A stretch of DNA of 64,000 nt from CBDIHH01 sp965279095 (GCA_965279095.1 CBDIHH010000006.1:62001-126000), one strand, 5' to 3'. Positions 41,300 to 50,737 are shown, counted from the stretch's first letter. The notes: generated by a model not told the origin, from the letters alone. Program-made: numbers and translations.

Positions 41300-41728
41300 C
41301 TAATGCCCCGCCGCCGGTTCCTGCATCAGCTCCACCAGCACCCCGCCGGTGTTCTTCGGGTGCAGGAAGATCACCGGCACGCCATGGGCCCCCATCCGCG
41401 GCTCGCCCGTGCCCAGCACCGTGGCCCCTTTGGCGCGCATGGCGTCGCGGGCGGCGTAGATGTCGGGGACTTCGAAGCAGACGTGGTGCTGGCCGCCCTT
41501 GGGGGCCTTGGCCAGGAAGGCGGTGATCGGGGAGTTGTCGCCGTAGGGCTCGATGAGTTCCAGCTGCACGCCGCCGGGGACGTTGACGAAGGCGACGGTG
41601 ACGCCCTGCTCGGGGAGGGGACCGATGTGGGTGATGTCGGTGAAGCCGAACAGGTCGCGGTACATGGCCAGGGAGTCGGCGATCGAGGGGGTGGCGATGC
41701 CGATGTGGTTGATGCGGCCGGTGGTCAT
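41300..41728 (-). CDS. mce: methylmalonyl-CoA epimerase
   Basis: The 142-aa protein converts (2S)- to (2R)-methylmalonyl-CoA, the form used by the mutase. It is a single VOC-fold unit with HIGIATPSIADSLAMYRDLFGF near 8-29, LELIEPYGDNSPITAFL near 56-72, GGQHHVCFEVPDI near 78-90 and LVELMQ at the end. The His in NHIGIA, the His of HHVCFEV and the Glu of LVELMQ are the usual metal ligands. Its ATG overlaps the mutase stop codon (ATGA), making it the last gene of the pccB-pccA-mutA-mutB-mce operon. Confidence 0.95.
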   Translation of the reverse strand: MTTGRINHIGIATPSIADSLAMYRDLFGFTDITHIGPLPEQGVTVAFVNVPGGVQLELIEPYGDNSPITAFLAKAPKGGQHHVCFEVPDIYAARDAMRAKGATVLGTGEPRMGAHGVPVIFLHPKNTGGVLVELMQEPAAGH

Positions 41729-43890
41729 GTCTTGCTCCCTTGGGGGGCGGGGGCCCTCTGGCTGTAGCCGAGCTGTTCGTTCAGGCGGTCGAGCAGTTCC
41801 ACCGCCGCGTCCGAGATCACCGTGCCGGGGGTGAAGACCGCCGCGGCGCCCATGTCCAGCAGGGTGGAGACGTCTTCGGGCGGGATCACCCCGCCGACGA
41901 CGACCATGATGTCCGGCCGGCCCATCCTGGCCAGCTCGGCCTTCAGTTCGGGGACCAGGGTGAGGTGGCCGGCGGCCAGGGACGAGGCGCCGACCACATG
42001 GGCGCCGCCCTCCACCGCCTGCCGGGCCGTCTCACCGGGGGTCTGGAACAGGGGGCCGACGTCCACGTCGAAGCCGAAGTCGGCGAAGGCGGTGGAGACC
42101 ACCTTCTGGCCGCGGTCGTGGCCGTCCTGGCCCATCTTGGCGACCATGATGCGCGGGGCGCGGCCCTCGGCCTGGCGGAAGGCGGCGACGGCGGAGCGGG
42201 CGCGGTCCACGGCGGGATCCTCGCCGGCTTCCTTGCCGTAGACGGACGAAACGCCCTGCGGGACGGCCTGGTGGCGGCCGAAGACCACCTCCAGGGCGTC
42301 GGAGATCTCGCCGACGGTGGCCTTGGCGCGGGCGGCGTCCACGGCCAGGGCCAGCAGGTTGGCGTCGCCGCGGGCGCCCTCGGTGAGGGCCGCCAGAGCG
42401 GCTGCGACGGCGGCCGGGTCGCGCTCGGCGCGCAGGCGCTTGAGCTTGTCGACCTGCTGCTGCAGCACCGAGGCGTTGTCGACTTTGAGCACCGGGATCG
42501 CGTGGTCGCCCTCGTGCTTGTAGCTGTTCACCCCCACCACCACCTGGCGGCCGGTGTCGATGCGCGCCTGGGTCTTGGTGGCGGCCTCCTCGATGCGCAG
42601 CTTGGGCACGCCGGACTCGATGGCCTTGGCCATGCCGCCCAGCGCCTCGACCTCGCGGATGTGGCCCAGGGCCCGCTGGGCCAGGTCGTGGGTGAGCTTC
42701 TCCACGTAGTAGGAGCCGCCCCAGGGGTCGATGGTGCGGGTCAGGCCGCTTTCCACCTGCAGCACCAGCTGGGTGTTGCGGGCGATGCGGGCGGAGAAGT
42801 CGGTGGGCAGGGCGAGGGCCTCGTCCAGGGCGTTGGTGTGCAGGCTCTGGGTCTGGCCGCCGGCCGCGGCCATGGCCTCGACGCAGGTGCGGGCGACGTT
42901 GTTGAACACGTCCTGCGCCGCCAGGCTCCAGCCGGAGGTCTGGCAGTGGGCGCGCAGGGACAGGGAGCGGGAATCCTTGGCGCCCTGTTCGGCCATCAGC
43001 TTGGCCCACAGCAGGCGGCCGGCGCGCAGCTTGGCCACCTCCATGAAGTAGTTCATGCCGATGCCCCAGAAGAAGGACAGGCGCGGGGCGAAGGCGTCGA
43101 TGTCCAGCCCCGCCTGGACCCCGGCGCGGACATATTCGACGCCGTCGGCCAGGGTGTAGGCCAGCTCCAGGTCGGCCGTCGCCCCGGCCTCCTGCATGTG
43201 GTAGCCGCTGATCGAGATCGAGTTGAACCGCGGCATGTTCTGCGACGTGTAGCGGAAGATGTCCGAGATGATCCGCAGGGAGGGCGTCGGCGGATAGATG
43301 TAGGTGTTGCGGACCATGAACTCCTTGAGCACGTCGTTCTGGATGGTCCCCGACAGCTGGGCGGGGGTGACGCCCTGCTCCTCGGCCGCGACGATGTAGA
43401 GGGCCATGATCGGCAGCACGGCGCCGTTCATGGTCATCGACACGCTCATCTGGTCCAGCGGGATGCCGTCGAACAGGGTGCGCATGTCGAGGATGGAGTC
43501 GACGGCCACGCCGGCCATGCCGACGTCGCCCTTCACCCGCGGGTGGTCGGAATCGTAGCCCCGGTGGGTGGCCAGGTCGAAGGCGATGGACAGGCCCTTT
43601 TGGCCGCCGGCGAGGTTGCGCCGGTAGAAGGCGTTGGAGTCCTCGGCCGTGGAGAAGCCGGCGTACTGGCGCACCGTCCACGGGTTGGTCAGATACATGG
43701 TCGGGTAGGGGCCGCGCACATAGGGCGCGATGCCGGGATAGCCGCCGGTGAAGTCCAGGTCCGCCACGTCGCCGGCGCCATAGGCCGGCTTGACGGCGAT
43801 CTCCTCGGGGGTGTCCCAGGCCGGGCCATTGGTGGTGGGCGCAGGGGCGACGGGGGCGAAGGGCAGGGCGGCGAAGTCGGGCAGGCTCAT
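41725..43890 (-). CDS. mutB: methylmalonyl-CoA mutase large (catalytic) subunit
   Basis: The 721-aa adenosylcobalamin enzyme isomerises (R)-methylmalonyl-CoA to succinyl-CoA. The N-terminal substrate-binding barrel has GGYPGIAPYVRGPYPTMY near 50-67 and the TWTVRQYAGF-like motif (NPWTVRQYAGFSTAEDSN). The C-terminal cobalamin domain begins near 585 with DGHDRG, where His591 is the lower cobalt ligand, followed by GASSLAAGHL and VVVGGVIPPED. It starts at ATG 43890, overlapping the small-subunit stop codon; a longer open frame upstream in this frame is antisense noise within mutA. It forms a heterodimer with MutA. No meaB chaperone gene lies nearby. Confidence 0.97.
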   Translation of the reverse strand: MSLPDFAALPFAPVAPAPTTNGPAWDTPEEIAVKPAYGAGDVADLDFTGGYPGIAPYVRGPYPTMYLTNPWTVRQYAGFSTAEDSNAFYRRNLAGGQKGLSIAFDLATHRGYDSDHPRVKGDVGMAGVAVDSILDMRTLFDGIPLDQMSVSMTMNGAVLPIMALYIVAAEEQGVTPAQLSGTIQNDVLKEFMVRNTYIYPPTPSLRIISDIFRYTSQNMPRFNSISISGYHMQEAGATADLELAYTLADGVEYVRAGVQAGLDIDAFAPRLSFFWGIGMNYFMEVAKLRAGRLLWAKLMAEQGAKDSRSLSLRAHCQTSGWSLAAQDVFNNVARTCVEAMAAAGGQTQSLHTNALDEALALPTDFSARIARNTQLVLQVESGLTRTIDPWGGSYYVEKLTHDLAQRALGHIREVEALGGMAKAIESGVPKLRIEEAATKTQARIDTGRQVVVGVNSYKHEGDHAIPVLKVDNASVLQQQVDKLKRLRAERDPAAVAAALAALTEGARGDANLLALAVDAARAKATVGEISDALEVVFGRHQAVPQGVSSVYGKEAGEDPAVDRARSAVAAFRQAEGRAPRIMVAKMGQDGHDRGQKVVSTAFADFGFDVDVGPLFQTPGETARQAVEGGAHVVGASSLAAGHLTLVPELKAELARMGRPDIMVVVGGVIPPEDVSTLLDMGAAAVFTPGTVISDAAVELLDRLNEQLGYSQRAPAPQGSKT

Positions 43891-45344
43891 GACGCGGTCT
43901 CCGCCTCGAAGGATTCGGCCCAGCGCATGGGCAGGAGCGCCGGGCAGGCGTCGTCCGGGCCCGGCAGGGCGGCGTCGGGCGCCGGGCGGGCGAAGGCGGC
44001 GGCGTCGACCTGGGGCAGGTCCATGGCCTCCTCTGTCGCCGCGGCGAAAAGATTGACCCCCACCAGCTTCGCCTTGCCCTCGGCATAGCGGCCGAGGCCG
44101 GCGTCGCGCGACCGGGAGACAGCCTCGGCGATCGTGCCGGCCGTCAAAGCCTGGGCGGCGCCGCCCTCGCGCTCGATGGCCTGGAACAGGTCCCAGGCGG
44201 CGCGGGCTAGGTCGCCGGTCAGGCCGTCGAGGGTCCAGGACCCGGCGGCGGGGTCGGCGACCCGGGCCAGGTGGGCCTCTTCCATCAGCACCAGCTGGGT
44301 GTTGCGGGCCTGGCGGCGGGCCAGATCGGTGGGGCGGCCGAGCGGCTGGATGAAGGGCTCCAGCATCACCGCGTCGGCGCCGCCCACGGCGGCGGCGAAA
44401 CCGGCGGCGGTCAGGCGCAGCAGGTTGGTCCAGGGGGCCTTGCGGCTGAGCATCCGCCGCGAGGAGCGCGCCTCGATGCGGGCGGAGACGGCGGGGCCGC
44501 AGGCGCGGGCGATCTGGTCCCAGATCAGCCGGGCGGCGCGCACCTTGGCGACGCCGGTGAGGAACTCGCCGTCGACGCTGACGCCGAGGACAATGGCCTG
44601 CAGGGCGCGGTCGGTGGGTATGCCGGCGGCGTCCATCGCCTTCAGATAGGCGACGGCGGCGGCGGCCATGAGGGCCAGCTCCTGGGCGTCGGAGCCGCCG
44701 GCCTCGTGCGCGGCGCGGCCGCTGGCCAGGAAGGCGGTGGCCATGGGGTAGTCGGTGGTCAGGCGGGCGGCGGCCCGGGCGGCCTCGTCCAGGTGGGCGG
44801 CGATGGGGCCGGGGCTGGCGCCCGCCGCGGCGAAGGCGCCCAGGGGATCCATCTGGAAGGCCAGCAGGGCGCGGGGGGCGCGCTTGGCGGCGGCGGCCAG
44901 CCAGTCGGCGGCCTGGACCCCCAGGAAGCCGGCGTCCAGGGCGATGGTCGCCATCTCCGGCTCGACGCCGGCGATGGCCTGGGCCAGGGCGGCGGGGTCC
45001 GTGGCGACGACGCCGTCGGCGCCGGAGGGGTCGAGGGCCAAAAGGATCGAGGACGCGCCGCCCTCCAGGTCTTCCAGGGCCTGGGCGGCCGCGGCGGCGG
45101 GGGCGGGATGGGCGATGCGGGTGCGAATGTCCCAGCGGCCGGGGCCGGCGGGGCCCTCGGCGCGCCGCACGGACACCGGCTCGGCGTCGCCGGCCACCGA
45201 CAGGGGCTTCAGGACGATGCCGTCGGGGGTGGTGGCGGTGACCTCGGCCAGCGTCTGGCCCTTCAGCGCCTTCTCGGCCAGGCGCAGCCAGTCGGCCTGG
45301 GTGGGGGCTGCAAAGCCCGCGGCGAGGGGGGCGTCCCCGGCCAT
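43887..45344 (-). CDS. mutA: methylmalonyl-CoA mutase small subunit
   Basis: The 485-aa protein is the non-catalytic partner of MutB in the two-gene type of methylmalonyl-CoA mutase. It resembles the mutase barrel (ALKGQTLAEVTATTPDGIVLKPL near 26-48, SSRRMLSRKAPWTNLLRLTAAGFAAAVGGADAV near 290-322, ARNTQLVLMEEAHLARVADPAAGSWTLDGLT near 343-373) but has lost the DxHxxG cobalamin ligand motif, as expected for this subunit. It is shorter at the C-terminus than some homologues that keep a degenerate B12 domain. Its ATG overlaps the pccA stop codon (TGATG) and its stop overlaps mutB, so subunit synthesis is coupled. Confidence 0.93.
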   Translation of the reverse strand: MAGDAPLAAGFAAPTQADWLRLAEKALKGQTLAEVTATTPDGIVLKPLSVAGDAEPVSVRRAEGPAGPGRWDIRTRIAHPAPAAAAAQALEDLEGGASSILLALDPSGADGVVATDPAALAQAIAGVEPEMATIALDAGFLGVQAADWLAAAAKRAPRALLAFQMDPLGAFAAAGASPGPIAAHLDEAARAAARLTTDYPMATAFLASGRAAHEAGGSDAQELALMAAAAVAYLKAMDAAGIPTDRALQAIVLGVSVDGEFLTGVAKVRAARLIWDQIARACGPAVSARIEARSSRRMLSRKAPWTNLLRLTAAGFAAAVGGADAVMLEPFIQPLGRPTDLARRQARNTQLVLMEEAHLARVADPAAGSWTLDGLTGDLARAAWDLFQAIEREGGAAQALTAGTIAEAVSRSRDAGLGRYAEGKAKLVGVNLFAAATEEAMDLPQVDAAAFARPAPDAALPGPDDACPALLPMRWAESFEAETAS

Positions 45345-47326
45345 CAGGCGAACTCCACCAGCACGTCGTCGGCGGCGACGCTGTCGCCGGCCTTGGCGCC
45401 GACCGTCTTGACCACGCCGTCATGCTCGGCGCGCAGGATGTTCTGCATCTTCATGGCCTCGATGATGGCGACGGTCTCGCCCTCCTTCACCGCCTGGCCC
45501 ACCTCGACGTCGATGGACACCACCAGCCCCGGCATGGGCGACAGCACCAGCTTGGAGGTGTCGGCCGGCTGCTTGACCGGGAGGCGGGCGTAGAGCTCGG
45601 CGGTGGCGGGGGTGGTGACGATGACCTTGGTGCGCGCCGCCCGGTGGCGGATGTCGAAGCCCTGGTTGGTCTTGGCGACGGTGGCGGTGAAGGCCTTGCC
45701 GTCGAGCCGGCCCTCGAACAGGGGATTGCCCGGCGTCCAATGGCCGTTCTCCAGGCGCAGGGCGCGGCCCTCGTCGAGCAGGTCGACGACGATGGCGCCC
45801 TCGGTGTGGCTGAGGCGCACCGGCCGGGCCAGGCCGTCGACGATCACCACCCAGTCGGTGCGGCGCAGGCCGGGGCCGCGGCTGCGGCGCTCCAGGGTCT
45901 CGTGCATGGAGGCGGCGGCGGCGGTGATGACGTCGCGCTGGAAGGCGTCGGGGGCCAAGCCGTGGAAGCCCTCAGGGAATTCCTCGGCGATATAGCCGGT
46001 GGTCAGGGCACCGGAGCGGAAGCGGTCCTGGTCCATGACGGCGGACAGGAAGGGCACATTGTGGCCCAGGCCCTCGATGTGGAAGTCCTCCAGCGCCCGG
46101 TTCATGCCGTCGATGGCCTCTGACCGGGTGGGCGCCCAGGTGCACAGCTTGGCGATCATCGGGTCGTAGAACATCGAGATCTCGTCGCCCTCGCGCACCC
46201 CGGTGTCGTTGCGCACCGTGTAGCCCTCGTGCTCGCCCTCGGCGGGCGGGGCGTAGCGGCTCAGCCGGCCGATGGAGGGCAGGAAGCCGCGGTAGGGGTC
46301 CTCGGCGTAGATGCGGCTCTCGATGGCCCAGCCGTTGATCGTCACATCGGCCTGGGTGAGGGTCAGGGGCTCGCCGGCGGCGACGCGGATCATCTGCTCG
46401 ACCAGGTCCAGGCCGGTGATCAGCTCGGTCACCGGGTGCTCGACCTGCAGCCGGGTGTTCATCTCCAGGAAGTAGAAGTTCTGCTGGCTGTCGACGATGA
46501 ATTCGACGGTGCCGGCGCTGTCGTAGTCCACCGCCTTGGACAGGGCCACGGCCTGCTCGCCCATGCGCTGGCGCACCTCAGGCGTCAGGAACGGCGACGG
46601 CGCCTCCTCGATGACCTTCTGGTTGCGGCGCTGGATCGAGCATTCGCGCTCGTTCAGGTAGAGGACGTGGCCGTGCTTGTCGCCCAGCACCTGGATCTCG
46701 ATGTGGCGCGGCTGGGTGATGAACTTCTCGATGAAGACGCGGTCGTCGCCGAAGCTGTTCACCGCCTCGGCGGTGGCCGCGGGGAAGCCCTCCTCGACGT
46801 CCTTGCGGTTCCAGGCGATGCGCATGCCCTTGCCGCCGCCCCCGGCCGAGGCCTTCATCATCACCGGATAGCCGATCTCCTCGGCGATGGTGATGGCGTG
46901 GGGGACGCCCTCGATGACCCCGAGATAGCCGGGCACGGTGGAGACATTGGCGGCCGCGGCGAACTTCTTGGACTCGATCTTGTCGCCCATGGCCTCGATG
47001 GCGCGGGGGTTGGGGCCGATGAACACCAGGCCCTCGGCCGCCAGCCGGTGGGCGAACTCGGCCTTTTCCGACAGGAAGCCGTAGCCCGGGTGGATCGCCT
47101 GCGCCCCCGTGGCCTTGGCCGCCTCGATGATCTTGTCCATCAGCAGGTAGGACTGGTTGGCCGCCGGGGGGCCGATCAGGATCGCCTCGTCGGCCATCTC
47201 CACGGCCAGGGAGTCGGCGTCGGCCTCGGAATAGACCTGCACCACCTTGATGCCCATGCGCTGGGCGGTCTTGGTGATGCGGACGGCGATTTCGCCGCGA
47301 TTGGCGATGAGGATCTTGGAAAACAT
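45344..47326 (-). CDS. pccA: propionyl-CoA carboxylase alpha (biotin carboxylase) subunit
   Basis: The 660-aa protein carries the biotin carboxylase domain (MFSKILIANRGEIAVRI at the N-terminus, HPGYGFLSEKAEFA near 78-91, ATP-grasp KASAGGGGKGMRIA near 158-171, EMNTRLQVEHPVTE near 288-301). A linking BT domain follows, then a C-terminal biotinyl domain with EAMKM; the biotinylated Lys is near 626. It carboxylates biotin with ATP and bicarbonate and passes CO2 to PccB. It lies 14 bp downstream of pccB and overlaps mutA. The alpha subunit of this cytoplasmic complex needs BirA biotinylation. Confidence 0.97.
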   Translation of the reverse strand: MFSKILIANRGEIAVRITKTAQRMGIKVVQVYSEADADSLAVEMADEAILIGPPAANQSYLLMDKIIEAAKATGAQAIHPGYGFLSEKAEFAHRLAAEGLVFIGPNPRAIEAMGDKIESKKFAAAANVSTVPGYLGVIEGVPHAITIAEEIGYPVMMKASAGGGGKGMRIAWNRKDVEEGFPAATAEAVNSFGDDRVFIEKFITQPRHIEIQVLGDKHGHVLYLNERECSIQRRNQKVIEEAPSPFLTPEVRQRMGEQAVALSKAVDYDSAGTVEFIVDSQQNFYFLEMNTRLQVEHPVTELITGLDLVEQMIRVAAGEPLTLTQADVTINGWAIESRIYAEDPYRGFLPSIGRLSRYAPPAEGEHEGYTVRNDTGVREGDEISMFYDPMIAKLCTWAPTRSEAIDGMNRALEDFHIEGLGHNVPFLSAVMDQDRFRSGALTTGYIAEEFPEGFHGLAPDAFQRDVITAAAASMHETLERRSRGPGLRRTDWVVIVDGLARPVRLSHTEGAIVVDLLDEGRALRLENGHWTPGNPLFEGRLDGKAFTATVAKTNQGFDIRHRAARTKVIVTTPATAELYARLPVKQPADTSKLVLSPMPGLVVSIDVEVGQAVKEGETVAIIEAMKMQNILRAEHDGVVKTVGAKAGDSVAADDVLVEFA

Positions 47327-47340
47327 GGCTTGTCCTCGGC

Positions 47341-48873
47341 CTACAGCGGGATGTTGTCGTGCTTGCGCCAGGGGTTGGACAGCTGCTTGTTCTTCAGCGT
47401 TCCAAGGGCGCGGATGATCCGCCGGCGGGTGCCGTGGGGCAGGATGACGTCGTCGACATAGCCGCGCTGGGCGGCGACGAAGGGGTTGGCGAAGCGGGCC
47501 TTGTACTCCGCCTCGCGCTCGGCCAGCTTCTCCGGATCGCCGATGTCGGCCCGGAAGATGATCTCCACCGCGCCCTTGGCGCCCATCACCGCGATCTCGG
47601 CCGTGGGCCAGGCATAGTTGACGTCGCCGCGCAGGTGCTTGGAGCTCATCACGTCATAGGCGCCGCCATAGGCCTTGCGGGTGATGACGGTGATCTTCGG
47701 CACGGTGGCCTCGGCGTAGGCGAACAAGAGCTTGGCGCCGTGTTTGATCAGGCCGCCGTATTCCTGCTTGGTCCCCGGCATGAAGCCCGGCACGTCGACG
47801 AAGGTCAGAAGCGGGATGTTGAAGGCGTCGCAGAAACGCACGAAGCGGGCGGCCTTGCGGCTGCTATCGATGTCCAGCACCCCGGCCAGCACCTGCGGCT
47901 GGTTGGCGATCACGCCCACCGGCTGGCCATCCATGCGGCCGAAGCCGGTGATGATGTTGCGCGCATAGTCGGGGGAGACCTCGAAGAAGTCGGCCTCGTC
48001 GATCACCTTACCGATCAGCTCCTTCATGTCGTAGGGCTTGTTGGGGTTGGACGGGATCAGGGTGTCGAGGGACATCTCGTCCCGGTCGGGCGTATCGAAG
48101 GTCTCGCGCACCGGCGGCTTGTCGCGGTTGGAGCCGGGCAGGAAGTCCACCAGCCGGCGGATCTGCACCAGGGCCTCGATGTCGTTGTCGAAGGCCCCGT
48201 CGGCCACCCCGGACTTGGCGGCGTGGACCTTGGCCCCGCCGAGATCCTCGTGGGTGACGATCTCATTGGTCACCGTGCGCACCACCTCGGGGCCGGTGAC
48301 GTACATGTAGCTGGTGTCGCGGACCATGAAGATGAAGTCGGTCATGGCCGGGGAATAGACGTCGCCCCCGGCGCAGGGGCCCATGATCACGCTGATCTGG
48401 GGGATGACCCCCGAGGCCATGACGTTCTGCAGGAAGATGTCGGCGTAGCCGGCGAGGCTCTCGACGCCTTCCTGGATGCGGGCGCCGCCGGCGTCATAGA
48501 TGCCGATGATCGGGGCGCCGTTCTGCAGGGCCATGGTCTGCAGCTTGACGATCTTGGCCGCCTGGGCGCCCGAGAGGCTGCCGCCGAAGACGGTGAAGTC
48601 CTTGGAGAAGACATAGACCAGCTTGCCGTTGATATGGCCCGAGCCGGTGACCACGCCGTCGCCGGGGATCCGCTGCTTGTCCATGCCGAAGTCCGTCGCG
48701 CGGTGCTCGACGAACATGTCGGTCTCCTCGAACGATCCCTCGTCCAGGAGCACCGCGATCCGCTCGCGCGCGGTCAGCTTGCCCTTGGCGTGCTGGGCGG
48801 CGATGCGTCGCTCGCCCCCGCCCTGGCGGGCCCGCTCGCGGCGGCTTTCGAGTTCGGTGATGATGTGCTGCAT
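47341..48873 (-). CDS. pccB: propionyl-CoA carboxylase beta (carboxyltransferase) subunit
   Basis: The 510-aa carboxyltransferase transfers CO2 from carboxybiotin to propionyl-CoA, giving (2S)-methylmalonyl-CoA. It has the crotonase-like N half (HAKGKLTARERIAVLLDEGSFEE near 31-53, IIGIYDAGGARIQEGVESLAGY near 120-141, MGPCAGGDVYSPAMTDFIFM near 163-182) and the C half (FVDVPGFMPGTKQEYGG, ITRKAYGGAYDVMSSKHLRGD). ATG 48873 (MQHIITELESRR) fits the usual family start; ATG 48879 and an open frame to 48939 are alternatives. It is the first gene of the leftward propionate operon, divergent from the ScfR gene. Two TTTGCAAA palindromes lie in the shared promoter region. Confidence 0.96.
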   Translation of the reverse strand: MQHIITELESRRERARQGGGERRIAAQHAKGKLTARERIAVLLDEGSFEETDMFVEHRATDFGMDKQRIPGDGVVTGSGHINGKLVYVFSKDFTVFGGSLSGAQAAKIVKLQTMALQNGAPIIGIYDAGGARIQEGVESLAGYADIFLQNVMASGVIPQISVIMGPCAGGDVYSPAMTDFIFMVRDTSYMYVTGPEVVRTVTNEIVTHEDLGGAKVHAAKSGVADGAFDNDIEALVQIRRLVDFLPGSNRDKPPVRETFDTPDRDEMSLDTLIPSNPNKPYDMKELIGKVIDEADFFEVSPDYARNIITGFGRMDGQPVGVIANQPQVLAGVLDIDSSRKAARFVRFCDAFNIPLLTFVDVPGFMPGTKQEYGGLIKHGAKLLFAYAEATVPKITVITRKAYGGAYDVMSSKHLRGDVNYAWPTAEIAVMGAKGAVEIIFRADIGDPEKLAEREAEYKARFANPFVAAQRGYVDDVILPHGTRRRIIRALGTLKNKQLSNPWRKHDNIPL

Positions 48874-48932
48874 GACCATAGCCCATGACCCGGAGCGCGG
48901 GGGCGTCGCTCCGGCGATTGCGGAGAGGCACA

Positions 48933-49006
48933 TTTGCAAAACTGTGCGCCGCGCGCCAAGCTAAAAGCAGCAAAGTCCTGACCGGACCGCCCATCTAGTT
49001 TGCAAA
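48933..49006. promoter_or_regulatory. ScfR/PccR binding sites between pccB and its regulator
   Basis: Two perfect TTTGCAAA palindromes lie at 48933-48940 and 48999-49006. TTTGCAAA half-site pairs are the established target of PccR-type short-chain fatty acyl-CoA regulators in alphaproteobacteria. The second copy is followed by GTTGCG, a degenerate further half-site, and ends 7 bp before the regulator start codon, so binding there should repress the regulator itself. The first lies about 60 bp upstream of pccB and suits control of the carboxylase operon. Confidence 0.8.
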
Positions 49007-49013
49007 GTTGCGT

Positions 49014-50438
49014 ATGAAGCAGAAGCTTTTCATCGGCCCCCGGGTGCGGCGGCTGCGCGAGGGGCGCGGCTGGAAGCTGGACGCCTGCGCCGCCATGCTG
49101 GGGCTGTCGCCGAGCTATCTGTCGCAGATCGAGACCAGCCAGCGGCCGGTCACCGCCCGGGTGCTGATGGGGCTGATGCAGCTGTTCGAGGTCGACGCCA
49201 CGGCCCTGGACGCCGACGACGACCAGCGCCTGGCCGCCGACCTGCGCGAGGCGACCCTGGACAGCGGGCTGGGCCAGGCGCCGGTGCCCCTGTCGGAGAT
49301 CCGCCAGGCCGCCGCCGCCGCCCCGACCCTGGCCCGCCGCTTCCTGGCCCTGCACCGGGCCTACCGGCGGCTGGAGGAGCGGGTGGGGGTGATGGACGAG
49401 GCCCTGTCCCTGGATGAGAGCGGCTCGGCCAGCGCGCTTTTGCCCTATGAGGAGGTGCGCGACTATTTCCACTATCGCGACAACTATGTGCACGCCCTGG
49501 ACACCGCCGCCGAGGCCCTGGCCGGCCAGTTCGGCGCCAGCGGGCGCGAAGACCCCGAACATGTCCTGGAGCGCTGGCTGCTCGAGCGCCACGGGGTGCG
49601 GACGGAACGATTGACGGAGACCGGCGGCGGGGTGCTGCGCCGGTACGATCCCGGCGGGCGGGTGGTGTCGGTGGACGGCGCGCAGCCGGCCTCGACCCGG
49701 GCCTTCCAGCTGGCCGGCCAGGTCGCCATCCTGGCCTTCGCCGACATCATCGAGGCCGAGCTGCAGGACGCCAGCCTGCGCAGCGCGGGGGCGCGCGATG
49801 TCTGCCGGGTGGCCCTGGTGAACTACGCCGCCGGGGCGCTGCTGCTGCCCTACCAGGCCTTCGCCGCCGCCGCCCTTGAGTTGCGCCACGACCTGGAGCG
49901 GCTGCAGTCGCGGTTCCAGGTCAGCGTCGAGCAGGTCGCCCACCGGCTGTCGAACCTGCAGCGACCCGGCCTGCGGGGGACGCCCTTCTATTTCGTCCGC
50001 GTGGACATGGCCGGCAACATCACCAAGCGGCACTCCGCCACGCGGCTGCAGTTCGCCCGGTTCGGCGGCGCCTGCCCCCTGTGGAACGTGCACGAGGCCT
50101 TCGCCCGGCCGGGCGAGATCCTGGTGCAGGTGGGCGAGACACCCGATGCAGCCCGGTATCTCTGCATGGCCATCGGCGTGGTGAAGCCGTCGGGCTCCTA
50201 CAAGCGGCCCCCGCGCAAATACGCCCTGGGACTGGGCTGCGAGATCCGCCACGCGGCGGCGGTGGTCTATGCCGACGGCCTGGACCTGGCCGGCGCCGCC
50301 GACCCCATCGGCATCAGCTGCCGCATCTGCGAGCGCCAGGACTGCCGCCAGCGCGCCTTCCCCGCCCTGGACCGGGCCATCGACGTGCCCGCCAACCTGC
50401 GCGAGGTCGTGCCCTACCGGCTCAACGAGATCGGCTAG
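49014..50438 (+). CDS. short-chain fatty acyl-CoA transcriptional regulator (ScfR/PccR type)
   Basis: The 474-aa protein has an XRE helix-turn-helix at residues 8-62 (RVRRLREGRGWKLDACAAMLGLSPSYLSQIETSQRPV), a central IrrE/ImmA-like region without an obvious HExxH, and a C-terminal DUF2083-type domain. The latter has LQFARFGGACPLWNVHEAF and the Cys motif GISCRICERQDCRQRAFP. This is the architecture of ScfR proteins, which sense propionyl-, acetyl- or crotonyl-type CoA esters; the PccR branch controls propionyl-CoA carboxylase. Position beside pccB and the TTTGCAAA sites support the PccR role. ATG 49014 is used; no clear ribosome binding site precedes it, since the operator occupies that place. 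Confidence 0.9.
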   Translation: MKQKLFIGPRVRRLREGRGWKLDACAAMLGLSPSYLSQIETSQRPVTARVLMGLMQLFEVDATALDADDDQRLAADLREATLDSGLGQAPVPLSEIRQAAAAAPTLARRFLALHRAYRRLEERVGVMDEALSLDESGSASALLPYEEVRDYFHYRDNYVHALDTAAEALAGQFGASGREDPEHVLERWLLERHGVRTERLTETGGGVLRRYDPGGRVVSVDGAQPASTRAFQLAGQVAILAFADIIEAELQDASLRSAGARDVCRVALVNYAAGALLLPYQAFAAAALELRHDLERLQSRFQVSVEQVAHRLSNLQRPGLRGTPFYFVRVDMAGNITKRHSATRLQFARFGGACPLWNVHEAFARPGEILVQVGETPDAARYLCMAIGVVKPSGSYKRPPRKYALGLGCEIRHAAAVVYADGLDLAGAADPIGISCRICERQDCRQRAFPALDRAIDVPANLREVVPYRLNEIG

Positions 50439-50737
50439 GGGGGAGGCTCTTTATCGCCGTGCGGGCGGTTCTCGCGAGTATGCCAAAGACGCAGCACATA
50501 GATCTCACCGTGCGCTAGTTCATAGCGGATCTCGTAGTCCCCGACGATGATCCGTCGCACATCCCGCGGCGCATAGGCCTCCAGTTTCTCGCCGATCCTG
50601 GGGAATCCGATCAGGCGATCCGGCGCATGGGCAAGCCTTTGGACGACCCTGGCCGCCGCCTCCGGCGCCACGGCGGCCAGGAAGTCATGCAGCCGAACCA
50701 GATCGGCTGTCGCAAGTCTCGTCCAACGAACCTTCAC
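50435..50737 (-). CDS. RelE/ParE family toxin
   Basis: This 100-aa basic protein has the ParE/RelE fold pattern: VRWTRLATADLVRLHDFLA near 3-21, then PRIGEKLEAYAPRDVRRIIVGDYEIRYELAHGEIYVLRLWHTREN near 46-90. The terminal RLWHTREN block is typical of ParE-type toxins, which attack gyrase, although RelE-type mRNA cleavage is also possible. Its ATG overlaps the stop of the upstream antitoxin gene (ATGA), and its 3' end overlaps the ScfR gene by 4 bp. It forms a type II toxin-antitoxin pair with the ribbon-helix-helix protein. Confidence 0.9.
   Translation of the reverse strand: MKVRWTRLATADLVRLHDFLAAVAPEAAARVVQRLAHAPDRLIGFPRIGEKLEAYAPRDVRRIIVGDYEIRYELAHGEIYVLRLWHTRENRPHGDKEPPP

Noticed and set aside
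41725..45423. 1232-codon open frame suggesting a mutA-mutB fusion
   Set aside because: The part upstream of ATG 43890 is the wrong frame of mutA and is Arg/Pro/Gly-rich; mutA and mutB overlap as separate genes.
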